From: Rhizomucor pusillus
Lineage: Eukaryota > Mucoromycota > Mucoromycetes > Mucorales > Lichtheimiaceae
Assembly: GCA_900175165.2 (NCBI GenBank)
Contig: FWWN02000612.1
Coordinates: 1-64,000, forward strand
DNA: 64,000 nt
Reading direction: 5' to 3'
The translations under genes and the position numbers were made by a program. Shown here in pieces: positions 34,701-47,767 of this stretch. Position 1 is the first letter of the stretch. Every line of letters starts with the position of its first letter. Under the pieces are notes generated by a model, which saw nothing but the letters and a program-made list of their open reading frames with translations, was not told where the DNA came from and made no database searches.

Positions 34701-37700
34701 AGCCGAGCTTGGGCAGCGTGTTTACGATTTGAGGCAAGAAATGTTCTCGGTACTCGTAAAACAAATCAGGATGTCGCACAAGCAGTTGATACACGTTCAC
34801 CATCTGAGAGATGCTGTGTGTATCTTCTACAACCACTTTGCGTGTCAAGCGCACCCATGTCGGTACTCGCTCGTTCGCTTGCAATGGGACACGCTTTGGC
34901 AAAACAGGTGCCAGAATATCCAAGCCCTGCTTCACAAGAATTCTTGCTTCGGAAAGATGAGCTCGCAGGAGAGCTTGATAGATTTGAATGGCGATTTTGC
35001 TAGGTGTATCGTACGCAGAAATGAAACGAGCAATGAGCACATAAGCTGACTGCTTGCTTGTGGCATCCTCCAAGCGGATATAGCTCCAGCCAAATTTGAT
35101 AACTTCCTTTCGCAAGTTCTCCAGCAAGTGCGGTGCGTACTGCACAATCATGGCAGTAAGTTGCAAAAGCTCAATGAGGAGCGAATCCTTGGCATAGAGA
35201 TTATCTTCCAAGCCTTCCAATGTCAACTGGTTCCAAATTTTTGTTTGGAGTTGCTCCATCATTTTGGCATCGAAAATCTCTGCGTATCCGCCATTCTTGC
35301 TGGCAAATGCATGAAGCATTGCTGGGTTTACGACGTTTCGGATCGTCATCATCTTCATATATGTCGAAATGGATGTATCTGAAAACATTTGCAAAAATTT
35401 CTCGAGGATTCGACGCTTGCGAGCTGCAGGATACTCTTGAGCAACATCCTTCAGGAAGAAGGCGCGCAGGAAAGAAAGATCCATCACGGTCTCCTGAGCA
35501 AACAGTGCAGTTAAATCAAAGATAAGATCGACGTTGTCAGGACGAGCCCGTAGGTACGCGATGAAAATGTGAGCCATATACTGCATCTCGCGAGTTGCCT
35601 GTACACCCTCTTGATCGTCACGCTTCAAACTCTCAACACGTGTCGGTGATCGCCACATAGCGAGCAAACTGTCCAATATCTCCTGCTGCGTTGCTAACCA
35701 TTCTGGATCGTAGATGGCCATTTGTCGTACTATTAACAGACCGCGATAGTGCATCGTTGGATTGCCCTCCACCTTGAAAGTCTTGCTAACCAGGTCGGCT
35801 GCATTCTTGCGAACCTCATCACGAAGCTGGGATGCATTCGGTGTACTCAAAAGATCAACAAACAACCGACTAACTTGAGGCTCGGATAGCCGCTCATAAA
35901 AGTATGCGACCGTTTCGGCTGGATAGCGGTTGAGATATTTAAGCAAGTTCGGCCGGAATGGACTCGAAACAGTTCGACGCAGATCCTTTTCCATGTCCAA
36001 GACAACAGTGATCAAGTCATTTAAAAAGATATGCGCAGCTGCAGGGAGAAGATGGAATATGTTCAAGATCGCCACAATGATTTTGACTTCGTGGTTCTCA
36101 TGCAATGGTTTGCCGGCAGCTTCCTGCAGTACTGCGGGCTCCGCCCATTGCTTCAAATGATCCAAAAGCTTCTTGCCGATTTCAACCTTAAAGTAGTTGG
36201 TCAAGAGTTCCAAAAGTCTTGCCAGTCCTTCCAGACCAGGTACACTAAGGGTCTTATGGTTCGACAGTGTGGTCAGAATAGGCCGTAAACCTTGCTGAAG
36301 AAGTTCCTTTGGCAATTTGTGTTGCTGTGCTAGCACTTGCTTCAGACCCTTATGAGCTGCCTCCACGACTTCGGGCGACTTGGAGTACAATGACTTGAAG
36401 AAAACTTGGATGATACGTGCACGGGTCGTGTTCTGACGCTGGCTTGAAAAGTCGGAGCATGCCATGGCTGCCGAGAGCAATTTTATGCATACAATTCTCA
36501 GGTTCATGAGAGACGTAGCATTCTTGTATTGTGAGCTACGGTTAACCAGTGCCTGATCCTCTGCGTCTGCTAGAGCGAGCGCTTCGTGCAGCAAACGAAT
36601 CAATTCATCGTTAAATTCCAAGAACGGCGGGCGCAGAGTCAAACAGTAAGTGATGGCATCAATGTAACCGATCTGCATAGCAAATGGTAAAGCACGCAGT
36701 GGTTTTGCAAAAATAGGTCCAACTAGTCTTTCTCGGACTGGCGCTAGCAATTCGGTAACTTCGTTTCCTGTGAGATCGGCTAGTAGCTGGAAGGATGATT
36801 GGATCGTTTCACGGACTGCGCTGTTGGAATTGGAAAGCTCGGTCAAGAGCATCGTAATCAAATGCTGGAACTTTTGCTGAGCATCCTGGCTTTCGTCATC
36901 GTCAGGACGATTGCAGACCTTGAGCACGTGAGAAATGGTCTGTGTTGCCTCGCTAACATTAACATTGGCCATTTCGGGAGATGCGTCTTTAAGCACAAAC
37001 AAAAGCGCACGGATAAAGTCAAGCTCATGCTCACGCATCCAACGAGTGCCCATATCCAGCTGAGCACTCAATACGGAAATACCGAGGCAACCGCCGCGTT
37101 TCTTGAACCATTCTTGCTTGTAGCAGCTAGAGCAAAAATGGGATGCAAACATACGGAAGATTGGAATGCGTGATACCAGCTCCTTTCCTCCAAGGACTGT
37201 GACAGCGGTGTCGAAGCAAAGATGCAAGGCTTGCTCGGCCCTCTTTCGCAGTTTTGATTCTTCTGAAGAGATGACCTCGACGATAGCATCAACCAAAACC
37301 ATAGTATTCAGGTTTTGTACAGCCAGGCGTTCGTCCATCATGTCTGACAATGGCTTCTTGCCACTTTCCTTGGCGTCGATCGCTTCACCGATATGCAGCA
37401 ATGTCAAATGGCGACAGATGTTTTGGAAAAATTCCCAAGCTTCGTCGGCAAGTGCAGGAATTGTTGAAGCTTTCAAAATCGCAACCAAAATTGTACGCAA
37501 GGCTTCTTCTTGGGCCAATCGTTTGCCAAGGAATCTCGAGTAACCATTGCCGGGCAAGCGCTTCGGTTTCATTCCATCCTTTTGAAGGGCTTGGCCTACA
37601 ATAGTACTGTCGCCTTCAGTGCCCTTTTTCTCCTCTCCATTTGCGTCCTCCATTGGTTGATCTTCATTGTTTGCTGTGTTGGAATCTTCAGCCGTATCGA

Positions 37701-40700
37701 TCAAATGCTCCTTTACACGCTGGTACAGTGATTGTGCGAGATGCTCTGGACCTTCATCAAGCTGCAGCATCAGTGCAACATTGGACTTGAGGAACTCGTA
37801 AGCATACTTTTTGTAAAATAGGCTGACATCATCCCGGTTAAGTGTTTTGACTGCAAGTGCTAGACATTTGTCGAGAGGCAATGTGTGAGGTGTCGTGTTT
37901 GCATCAAAAACAACTTCGACGGACACGCCATTTTCAGTGTTTTGCTTATATTCCAGCTTGGGTGGGCTCTTGAGCATACGACGATTGCGTCCACCAAGCT
38001 TTCCGAGAATGCGCATAGCCGCGTGGCTGTGCTGCTGATTGTAAGGCAAAGGTTTCAAGTGGCTCCACAAAGCATCCATAAGTTCCTTCATGACTGGTGC
38101 CATGACATGATCCAAAAATTCAGGATTCAGATTGTCATTACATAATTCCATAGTACGTAGGCCCTGTGACACCAAGTCTTGATCAGACTGCAGCGCTATT
38201 GCCAATGGTCGCATAAGATATGGCAAGTAAGGTAGCAGGGCTGAAAGCCGCACTGGTACTGCCAAACAGAGTTCGACAAAGAGGTTCGTCATTTCCGGTT
38301 TATGCGCAATCGTCAACAGCGAATTGAGATTTTCCAGGAGTATCTGCAGCAACGGTGCAACTTCTTTGTACAATAGCTCAAATCGACCACCACCGATGCT
38401 CTTAAACAATGCCCTCAGCAGCAGGAAATAGTTGGCTGGTTCCTTCGCCTTTGCAGCGAGCTTGAAGCATGACATGACCAAGTTTGCTAGATATGGCTGC
38501 AGAACGACCTCGTTGGTTTCCGGGAATAGGTTAATAGCCATGAATACAAGACGGAAAAGATGCAACATGACGGCCGAGTAGTGTAAGTCCTCTTCACCGA
38601 GACGTTCGATTCTGTCGACCAAAAATCGAATGAGGATTCCTGCAAATCCAAAGGATGTCACTTCTGTTACGAGGAAGTATTGTGCAATATGGACCAGCAT
38701 AGGATTGACGAGTATGCGTTCAAAGAAATATTCAATCTGCGACGCAAATACTTCTTGGAAAACAGCGGGATCGACCAACGTAAAAACGATAGAAAACATA
38801 TCCAGAATATCCTTTTCGCTGGTTGCTTGAGAGCTCAGCTTTTGAGCCAGCTCATTGGCTCCCATACCAGAATCGTTGTCTTCGTTTTCTGGAGGATTGA
38901 AATTCGGTGGTGATCCGTCTAAACCATAGTTGTCGACGTTGTAGTATTCAAAGCACATCAATCCCTCTCTGAAAAGGCGCAAGAGAATTTCAATGTCGTC
39001 CTGAGAAAACCGTCTGGCAAATTGAGCGTATAACTGAGGGTTGCTTTCTGATCCAGCAGGTGGAGGAGGATTGCAGTGTCGAAGTCCAATGAATAGTGGT
39101 TTCAAGCCGACAGCAAGGTTTCGGAACAAAAAGCGGCCTTCTTTAATACCGTCATGCGTAGAATCTGGAATGTACGTTGCTGTATGTATCGAACGCGCTC
39201 GATCAAAGTCGAAATCCTCTTGCACTTCGGTATCGATCTCCATGGCCGACTCAGATTTCGCAGTGTCCGAGCTCACCTTTTTCTTAAGATACTGTCGCAG
39301 ATATTGGGGGAATTGGATATTCAACGAAGCAAATTTGCTAGCAAAAGCATCCACAATCCTCATCAAGAGCTCTCGGCCTAATTTACTACCGTTAAGTTTT
39401 ACATTGTATACTGGAAAAGCGCAGTAAAACTTACCTTCTTCTTTGTTGGGGATCTTTATAATACAATCAATCAGATTGAGGAGTAATTTGCCGCACATTG
39501 TCTGAATGCTGGGAGCCAACGTTGCGTCGTGGAGATTGCGAGAGTAAATATAGACAGTTCTCAAAAGCTGTGCAGGGCTAAGCTCAGATCGAATGTGGTG
39601 AACCAGATCCGCAAGCATACTGTATGCCAATGGCCTAAGCAACGAAGTTTAGTCTCATGCAAGCATTGTCTATAACTATCACTGGAGAACTCACCGAAGC
39701 GTTTCGTGCGCAGTGACACCAGTGCCAATCAGCACTTTCTCGTTGAGCAAAAGGTCGATTTTTGGTACAAATGAAGATCGGAAATCTGTAGAAAGGATGT
39801 GGCGTGTAGCAACTAGTAATTCCTTTCTCGTCGCAGACGATTCAGGAGGACATTCACGTAGCAGCCTCAGTACAAATTCTGGGATCTGATTTTGATAGGG
39901 ACGTAGTAGTTGTGTATAGCTACGCAGGATATATGCCAAGAAAGACATGGTCTAAGAACACGTAAATGTTAATACTGCATCGAATTCCAGCTCCAATAAA
40001 CTGTACCTTGACTTGAGCTACAAGGAAGTCATTATATACAGATTTGTTCCTTATCTCGGGACTCACTCCCACAAAGATCTCTCCTCTCGCCTTTGCTGCA
40101 GCTGATGCCTCCTGCTGAGGTCTTGCCTCCAACTTTAATGTCTATATGAATGACGACATTCGTTTGTTACTTCAGCTCTTATAGCCATATGTATTTTGAA
40201 GTATCTCTTACCTGGAAGATTAATGGCACAAATTTCATAATATTTTCACCGGCATATCTTCGATGTGATTGGAATAACAGTACGACAATAATTGGACATT
40301 CAGTCAATACTTTAAAGCTGAACATGCCTTTTGGTAGAACTTTCTGTGGAGTTTCGGAAGACTCTGCTGCTGGAGACATCGGTCGAGGTGATGTCGCCAT
40401 CATAAGGTTGGGTCCCGGCTATTAAAAGAATTGACAATTGAGTATTCATCGACATCCATTCTGTTCCAAAATCTCTTGATTTTTACCGTAACAGGTGCTG
40501 GTGCGGGTGTAGTGGCTGCATCAAAAGCGTCTTTGACAGTCTGCTCCATATTCTGGTAGATTTCTTGGACAATGTCCAAGAACGGCTGAACTTGATCCTC
40601 CAATACATGACGGAACGATCTGTGCAGGTCGATGATGATTTTGACACTGACGACGGCGTTTTCTTCGTTTTCGACACGTAAAAGGTGCATTAGCGTTTTA

Positions 40701-41144
40701 CAAATATCCACCGCATGTTCTTTGAGCGGTTCTGTCTGCGGAAGCCGATATATGATTTCCAGGATGATGTTCCTTAACTTTTGTTCGGGCGTATTGCTGA
40801 CGAACACGGGCGATCCGTTCTGCAGTATGTCAAGGAATACGGGTATAAGAGTTTCTAAAAACCTTGGATACTCTAGAGTCTGGAACACTTCGACTTGATC
40901 TCGCAGCTCATTCACGATCGTCACTTTTAGACCAACGTCTTTGAAACGAAAACGTTAGTAAGCACATACATAAACGTCAAGGAACGCGATCAATATTGAT
41001 CGTACTCAAGTTGGGATCGCTGAGTCTGTGCGCGTAAACTTGGAGCGTAGTCATTGTGCAGTCAGAAGCGTCAGCAGACTCCAAGTGAAAGCTTGGGTCT
41101 TTTGCAGAGAAAGACTGGAGACTTGAGTGCGAAGCGCCCGACAT
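28798..41144 (-). CDS. tra1: Tra1/TRRAP, SAGA and NuA4 scaffold pseudokinase
   Basis: Giant PIKK-family scaffold that docks activators onto the SAGA and NuA4 histone acetyltransferase complexes. Ten exons (41006-41144, 40487-40938, 40212-40418, 40007-40141, 39695-39951, 39435-39634, 30499-39377, 30132-30437, 29545-30069, 28798-29478) give about 3,926 residues (yeast about 3,744, human about 3,860). The HEAT-repeat body fills most of the 8.9-kb exon. A FAT region with WAEWGKYNDRRFKENPR follows, then an acidic disordered insert of roughly 180 residues (about 30640-31170), the FRB-like and kinase-fold regions (RFDDVEIPGQYL, CHRRITIRGHDG), and an FATC end ...VECTWMPWL. The kinase core has NPRGVAFNQTNGIF and lacks the HRD/DFG-type catalytic residues, as expected. 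A basic SPKRKAEQVPEPTRKKLR stretch near 34550 may be a nuclear signal. The start could also be the in-frame ATG at 41054 (MTTLQVYAHRLSDPN), which aligns better with orthologs. Confidence 0.96.
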
Positions 41145-42067
41145 TTTGAAAATTCAATGTCACGTGATATTAAAACGCCGCATTTGAACCGCGATGGAAA
41201 GTTAGAATCCCGTTCAACATTCCTGCTCCTGAGCAGCTGTACGGTATTAGAGGTATAAAATGCATAAAGCTTGATAGCTCCTAGTAAATGGATATTAATA
41301 AGACAGTATCTGGTATGTAATAGGAGCCTAGCCACATTTTTACACAGATTGAAGTGAAACAGAATAGCGATGAAGCCGCGAATCAAAGAGTTTGCATAGA
41401 ATGAACGCACAACATTTTGACAGTTATAGCGTGTAATAAAGCTTTAGCTTAGAATAAGAGATAGAAAGCATACTTTTATGAGATTTTCATGCACAGGATT
41501 CCATCCGTATAATGGATGCATCGAGAAAAGGTATATTTGATTTGTTAGCTTCGGTAGTCCATATTGTTTGACTACAATTTACAATGAGCGCTACATTTTG
41601 ATAAAAGGAACATGTATTTCATATTACCATGCAGAGGGCAGAAATAAAATCGATTGCTTTTCTCTGCCAGCCAATTAAGCTATTGTACGAAGTGTCGAAA
41701 ACAATCGTGTGTCTTCTTCGACTACTACGTATAAAAAGTTCCTTGTTTCCAAAGTAATCAGTAGAAGAAATAATTAGAAAATCTGCTTGCGAAGTGAGGT
41801 AGCTGCTTACTTTACGATTATATGCAACGCACTTAGTTACTGCTGAACACATTAGCAAATGCTACACAAACACTCCGCATACAACAAAGAAGCTGCCGCT
41901 GGATGCGGGGTCGAGAGAGAAAATGGTGTCTCGGTTTGTGAGACCGGTCATCTCCGACGCTTTTTTCACCACGTTTTTCGACACTCCACAGCCAAAGGTT
42001 CTACAGATTCACCGATTCTTTTTATTCAACTCTTTTTCCTTTTCGTGTGAATGAACGTTTGAGCACG
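41145..42067. other. Divergent promoter region, TRA1 / SAP-domain gene
   Basis: About 920 bp shared by the divergent genes. AT-rich, with scattered short ORFs that look random. The last 120 bp before 42068 are pyrimidine-rich leader. Confidence 0.55.
42051..42062 (+). promoter_or_regulatory. Three-codon upstream ORF (ATG AAC GTT TGA)
   Basis: A minimal uORF ends five bases before the main start codon of the SAP-domain gene. If it lies in the transcribed leader, as the T-rich context suggests, it would reduce initiation at the main ATG. Confidence 0.5.
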
Positions 42068-44511
42068 ATGTATTATAATGGCGATCTCAACCGTGCAGGC
42101 GCAATCAATATAAACGGAAGCACAAACAACAATACTAGGCAGAGAGATGACAATGACAATAACGCGGCACCACTTTTCAGCCAATCTTACGATCCTTCCA
42201 TGTTTTCCCACCAAGAATGGCAGCAATCTGTGGACGATCAACTTGCCAATTATTTGGCTCTAGATCCTACTGGTTTCACCTCTCACTCTCTGGATTCTTC
42301 CTTTTTCAATGACGCTTTTGGCGCTCCATCAGATTGGCAAGGATGGACCGTCTTTGGAGGAAACTTTGGAAACGGTGTTGACCACCAGCAACAACAGCAG
42401 CAACAGCAGCAACAACAACAGACTTTTAAGCATGGGTTCGTCGGCAACGGCGGTAGCAGCAGCGGGAGCAGCGGCGGTGGTCAGCAAGAAAATCTGTTTC
42501 TGAATCTCGGAGAGCCGGAACAGCAAGCAATTTTATTATCGGATCCAAACTTTATGCGGCAACAGCAACTTCTGCAGGAGCAGCAGAGGGCGATGCAGAT
42601 GAGGATCCAAGAGCACGAGCAGCAAGATGGAATAGGCATCGAACAAGGACGATCGAATCTGTCAGTGATGCTGGACCAGACCGGAGGTGATAACGGCAAG
42701 GCGATAGAATCTTCAATCGCACCCACTTCTATTTTGGCGCAACAACAGCATCAGCATCATCAGCAACAGAACCACCAGCAATTACCACAGGCATCGCCAC
42801 CAATCGCGCAATCCTCAGCCAAAGCCGCTGGCAAAGCAGGAAGCAGCAGAAAAGAGCTAAACCGCAGATCTTACAACGGCGGTGGCAGTTTATCAAAATC
42901 TAACCGCGCTAACCCAATACCTATTTCCGGAAAAGCGTCATCGAATAGGACGACGCCATCGTCATCATCATCAATGCCAACGGAGATAGACCATCAACGA
43001 CGTTTGAACGAACTGCAGGCCAGATTCCGAATCAATTATGCACGAAAGCCCAATCAGCGAGCCCAAAAGCCGCAGCCTCCTCAAGCAACTACATCTGTCA
43101 TGTCATCATCCTTCTCTGGACTCTCAAGTAATCAGTTTGCACCAGAAAATGTGTTTGGAACGTCTATGCCGTCCAACTTGACATCTGGGTCGAAAGATTC
43201 TTCTTCATCTTCTGCGGATACGGAGAGTGGTCCCGAACGGAGGAGAGCAGCATCACTTACTATAGAACAAAATCAAGCAATGACAACTATTCGGTTCAGT
43301 CATCCTGCTGGAAGTACAGTTGGTTCTGGAAGCTCCGGCAAGTCCGTTGCAGCACCAAGGAATCAACCAACGAAACCTCCACCATCGTTTCCATCGCGGA
43401 CAATGCCTATCCAAATTCAAAGAGTGCAGCGAACAAATCAATATTTGCCGTTTGACGCGGAGCAGCGACAAAAAAAATTGGATGATCAGTTAGAGAAGGT
43501 CGATTTTGATGATATCACAGTGTCAGAACTCAAGGAGATGTTGAGGCAGCGTGGTAAACCTGCTACAGGCAAGAAGGCAATTCTACTCGAACGTTTGCAG
43601 AAGGAGCGAGATATGATCAAGGCAGCGCGCAGCGGGCGTATATCACGACAACCACCACCTACGCAGCAACAAACCGCCAGTACAGAGAGCGGCGGCCGGC
43701 CTAAATCGTTCTCTGGTACCATGCCTATACCGCAGCCAGGCATGCCTCACGCATCGTCTCCGGGAAGCAGAGCTTCATCGGTTCCCGATTCGCAAGGATT
43801 TATCCCTCCCTTGGGGTCTCCAGGTTCTGTCACGAGTTCTCTGAACTGGTCTATTGAAAATATGCATATTGGTTCTCCTCCACCTATTTCGTCCCAGCAA
43901 GCACGGCGGTATGCGCCGTATGGTAATCCTGCTTCGCCGCGATTAGGTACTGCTGGATCGCCCAAAATGTATTCGACATCTGTTCCTACTGGATACTTTT
44001 CATCATCACCATCTCAACAAGATTTTGGCAGAGCCATGCGATCTTACCGATACCCGACCACACCTGGTAAACACAAGTACGCACCCCACACGTCATCTGC
44101 GCTAGCAACCCCCGATCATGAGGAAGAGATCAACCCATTCGACCAGATTATGCAGTCGGAAATGAAAGCTGATGATCCTCCATCAACATCATCTGCAGGG
44201 ATGGAAGGTTTGCAGTGGGACCCACCCATTGAAGAGATCCTGCAGCAAGGTAAATAGACAAGCAATTCTGTTAAAGGTGAAAATCATTAAACTTATCTGA
44301 TTTTCACGTAGGAACGGGAAGCACGGATATCAGTAGATTGACCGAGGAAGAGCTACTATCGCTGCTTGCCAGTCAGCAGTTCAATGCAGATAGCATGGCG
44401 CTTGATACACCTCCATCTCAAAAGATTCAAAGCGGTCTAGACTTTAGTAATGTGCCTTTCGAAGATTCTATGTTTGACGACAGCAAAGGACGACAGGAAT
44501 GGTACAAGTAA
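42068..44511 (+). CDS. SAP-domain protein, Gln/Ser-rich
   Basis: Two exons (42068-44249, 44312-44511), 793 residues. The only fold I recognise is a SAP motif near residues 478-510 (DDITVSELKEMLRQRGKPAT followed by GKKAILLERL), a helix-extended-loop-helix that binds AT-rich or scaffold DNA or, in some families, RNA. Everything else is low complexity: an acidic/Asn start, twelve glutamines in a row, Gln/His-rich stretches, Ser/Gly runs and Pro-rich segments with many SP sites (GSPGSVTSS, GSPPPISS). The C-terminal exon adds a short acidic helix (LTEEELLSLLASQQF) ending EWYK. Such architecture is typical of nuclear transcription or RNA-processing adaptors. I choose the ATG at 42068; upstream codons in frame have no ATG. 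Confidence 0.88.
42386..42421. repeat. CAG/CAA tract coding for 12 Gln
   Basis: Mixed CAG and CAA codons within the SAP-domain gene. The codon mixing should limit length instability. Confidence 0.85.
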
Positions 44512-45114
44512 TTACAAGCAATCATACAGACAATTTCTTTGTATACTTGTTGGCAATTTTTGTTTTTCTCTTGCATTGTTGTTATTTTTTCCTGTTTCCT
44601 TTCTTTTCCTTTTTTGCAACTATATCCATTATACATAATAGATCATTCTGCACTAATCAAGCTGATCAACAACAACACATTACAAAGTGACTTAATGTTT
44701 TGATGTTTGTGGATGGGTGTAAAGATCTACATAATAACAACATTAACATTACATCGTTTCAACATCAACGCCCCCGTTGCTGCAGGGTTCCCCAATTGGC
44801 GGAAGCCGATTCCAAATCAAGGAGTCCCCTCTATGGTAATGATTCAGTTTGCCAGGGTTGTTGCCATTAAATCAAACTTGCGTTGAATGTTTGTATCCCC
44901 ACTGTCGATCGATCTAACGAGTCCAGGCTTCTCCTTGCTTGGATGAATTTTGGACTGTTTCGCTTCGGCTTGTTTGCTTCAAGCCCTTGAACTTTCACGG
45001 GTGTGAGTATAACGGATACATTGCTTAGGAATGACGTTAGATCCGTCCTGAAAAGCTATAAATGCGAGCTCTCGCATCGACTTGTGCTCGGCATCGAAAA
45101 TCGAATTCGGAAAC
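44512..45114. other. Intergenic interval
   Basis: About 600 bp between two + strand genes; T-rich 3' region of the SAP gene, then the promoter of the small gene at 45115. No other gene seen. Confidence 0.55.
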
Positions 45115-45400
45115 ATGGAACAGCAATCTGGACTCTCTCAAGGCCAAACCCGCGCCGACCGTCAAACTACTTGTATGTTTACAGCAGCAGAAAACTTGAC
45201 GAATTTATCATTTGGTATACTGAACGATAATTTTCATAGCTTACATCGCTGCCTCGCACCGCAAGGACAGATCTGCTGAAGCCAAGGCTCAGTCTGCCCA
45301 GAGAGCTAGCGATAAGTACAAGCAAAACACTGGTCAGGAGCTTGACATCAACGAAGAAGGTGAAGCCGTCAAGCCTGACTACCAGCAGCGCTCTGCTTAA
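45115..45400 (+). CDS. Small hydrophilic protein, 72 residues
   Basis: Two exons (45115-45172, 45240-45400) joined in phase 1. The protein starts MEQQSGLSQGQTRADRQTT, has a helical Lys/Ala/Gln-rich middle (RKDRSAEAKAQSAQRASDKY) and ends DYQQRSA. There is no signal peptide or membrane span. Codons in exon 2 are biased (GCC, AAG, GCT, CAG), resembling the highly expressed ADP/ATP carrier rather than most neighbours, so the gene may be well expressed. The composition is reminiscent of small stress-related fungal proteins, but I do not recognise the family and give no function. Confidence 0.7.
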
Positions 45401-45842
45401 ATTCAAGACATGGGCGAGCAAATCTATGGGCCCAAATATAAATACTAGCTCTTGACTCTGTAAATAAATGAATCAACGTTGATTGTTTTTTAGTAGTAAT
45501 TTTTGGCTCGTCCGTCCAAATGTATTGCCAGGTTACACACCGATCTAATAATTGCGACGATAAGGATTGTAAAGATTGTCAACTCTGTACATACAAATCC
45601 ATTGAAACATAAAATTTTCAAATGAGTATGGTCAACTGGGAATCTATTGGTCGTATCGGCGCAGAGATCCGAGTCATCGAATGGGATTTAGGTGTCTGAC
45701 AAGGCGCGACAAATTTCTATGGCAACAATCGGATCGGATCTGAGATTCCGGTTCGCTGTGCAAAGTCTGACTCATTATCCATTCATTTTTTGCGTTCCCT
45801 TTCTTTCTTCCCTTTCCTTTTTTCCATTTACACCTGATCGAC
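45401..45842. other. Intergenic interval
   Basis: About 440 bp; 3' region of the 72-residue gene and promoter/leader of aspartate kinase, with a CT-rich block just before 45843. No gene seen. Confidence 0.6.
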
Positions 45843-47613
45843 ATGCCGAATGAAGAGCTGCGCTTCCAGAACGACCCCAGTCTGCCGTGGGTAGTCCAAA
45901 AGTTTGGTGGCACCAGTGTTGGCAAATTCCTGGAGAACATTGCCGATCAAGTGATCAAGTAAGTTTCTCCAACCCAACCCAAACTGGGGTTTGTTTGCTA
46001 ACGTGTGGTGCGCCTGGCAGAGAATATGTTAGACAAAACCGACTCGTGGTTGTTTGCTCTGCAAGAAGCGGTGAAAGCAAGCAGACGGGTACGACAAACC
46101 GACTTATTCGAGCAGCCGATGAAGCTCTGCGTCCTGGCTCGACCGAGTTTGTGCAGATCATTCAGGATCTGTTGGACGACCACCAAAAGGTGGCGGACGA
46201 ATTGATTCGCGACCCAGAGATACGGCATGATCTGAAAAAGGACATTGAGCGAGATTGCGAAAAATTGCGGTCGTTTTTGGAAGCTGCACAGATTATCAGC
46301 GAAATCTCTCCCCGCTCCCGAGATATCATCATCGGCGTGGGTGAGAAACTCTCATGCAGAATCGTAGCTGCCGTGTTGCAAGACCGAGTAAGTTAGATCT
46401 TTTGTTGACTGTCAAACTACTTCTTCGCGTGGTTGGTTTTTAACATCACGCGCCGTATGGCACCATCCAGGACGTTGATGCCGAATTTGTATCCCTGGAG
46501 AACATTGTTGACAAGGAATTTGAAGTGTTGGATCAGAAATTCTACGACTACTTGGCTGAGCGTATGGCTGCCAAGGTCCGCGAGTGCGGCAACAAAGTCC
46601 CTGTGGTGACAGGTAAGAGAGAGAAAGAAAGCAGAAGCCCTGCAGTACGAATGCAGTCAAGCTGACGCGAGCGCGCGCAAAAAATATTAGGCTTTTTCGG
46701 AGTTGTCCCTGGCAGTCTGTTGACTACTGTAGGCCGTGGTTACACCGATCTGTGCGCTGCATTGACTGCCGTGGGCTTGGGTGCAGAAGAGTTGCAGATT
46801 TGGAAAGAGGTCGACGGCATCTTCACGGCAGACCCGCGCAAGGTGAAATCAGCACGCCTCATCTCTATCATCACGCCCGAAGAAGCATCAGAATTGACCT
46901 ATTATGGCTCTGAAGTCATCCATCCCTTCACCATGGAGCAAGTCATTCGTGCTCACATCCCTATCCGCATCAAGAACGTCCAGAACCCGCGCGGTCAAGG
47001 CACCGTTGTCTTCCCATCCGACACCGTCACGAAGGACGGTACATGCACTCCTCCCCATTCTCCCAAGGTTCTTGCTGAAAACGGTTACCATCTGGACTTG
47101 TCTCGCAAATACCCGACCGCTGTTACTATCAAAGATGGTGTCATCGTCCTCAACGTGCATTCAAATCGCAAGAGTGTCAGTCACGGCTTCTTTGCAAAGA
47201 TCTTCTCCACCCTCGATCGGTACGGTGTCGTAGTCGATCTTATTTCGACCTCTGAGGTGCACGTATCCATGGCTTTGGCTGTGGATAGCGGTGAAAAGGA
47301 CTTGCAGCGCGTCATTCAGGATTTGCGATCCGTCGGTCGCGTTGATATTCTCAAGGACATGGCTATCTTGTCACTGGTTGGCAAGCAAATGAAAAACATG
47401 GTCGGTATTGCCGGAATGATGTTTACCACGTTGGCATCCGCTGGTGTAAATATCGAAATGATTTCGCAAGGTGCTTCTGAAATCAATATTTCGTGCGTCA
47501 TTGAAGAACGTATGGCAGTTACTGCCATGAATGTTATTCACGAACAACTCCTCAGCAAACGCAGTGCATTGGTACTTCCTGCTGTCAAGTCTGCATCTGT
47601 GCTTTTAGATTAG
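45843..47613 (+). CDS. hom3: Aspartate kinase
   Basis: Phosphorylates aspartate in the first step toward threonine, methionine and isoleucine. Four exons (45843-45958, 46021-46387, 46471-46612, 46691-47613), 515 residues, close to the yeast enzyme. The amino-acid-kinase domain shows VVQKFGGTSVGKFLENIADQ, the CSARSG segment, GEKLSCRIVAAVLQD, VGRGYTDLCAALTAVGLGAE and the aspartate-binding WKEVDGIFTADPRKV. Two ACT modules follow (about residues 370-510), with DLISTSEVHVSMAL and VNIEMISQGASEINIS; in fungal enzymes this region mediates feedback inhibition by threonine. Introns lie only in the first third of the gene. It converges on the Sld3/Treslin gene, 154 bp apart. Confidence 0.95.
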
Positions 47614-47767
47614 TTCCCTGATTTTGGTTCTTCCCACTCCATTTTCCGTTGTTATTTAACATCATTGCATGATCTTTTTACTTTTACATTTTCGCATTAA
47701 ACTACTTTAGAGTACATCAATTTAATAGTCTGAGTAAATTATATCAGCTATGTGCAATGATGAAAGT

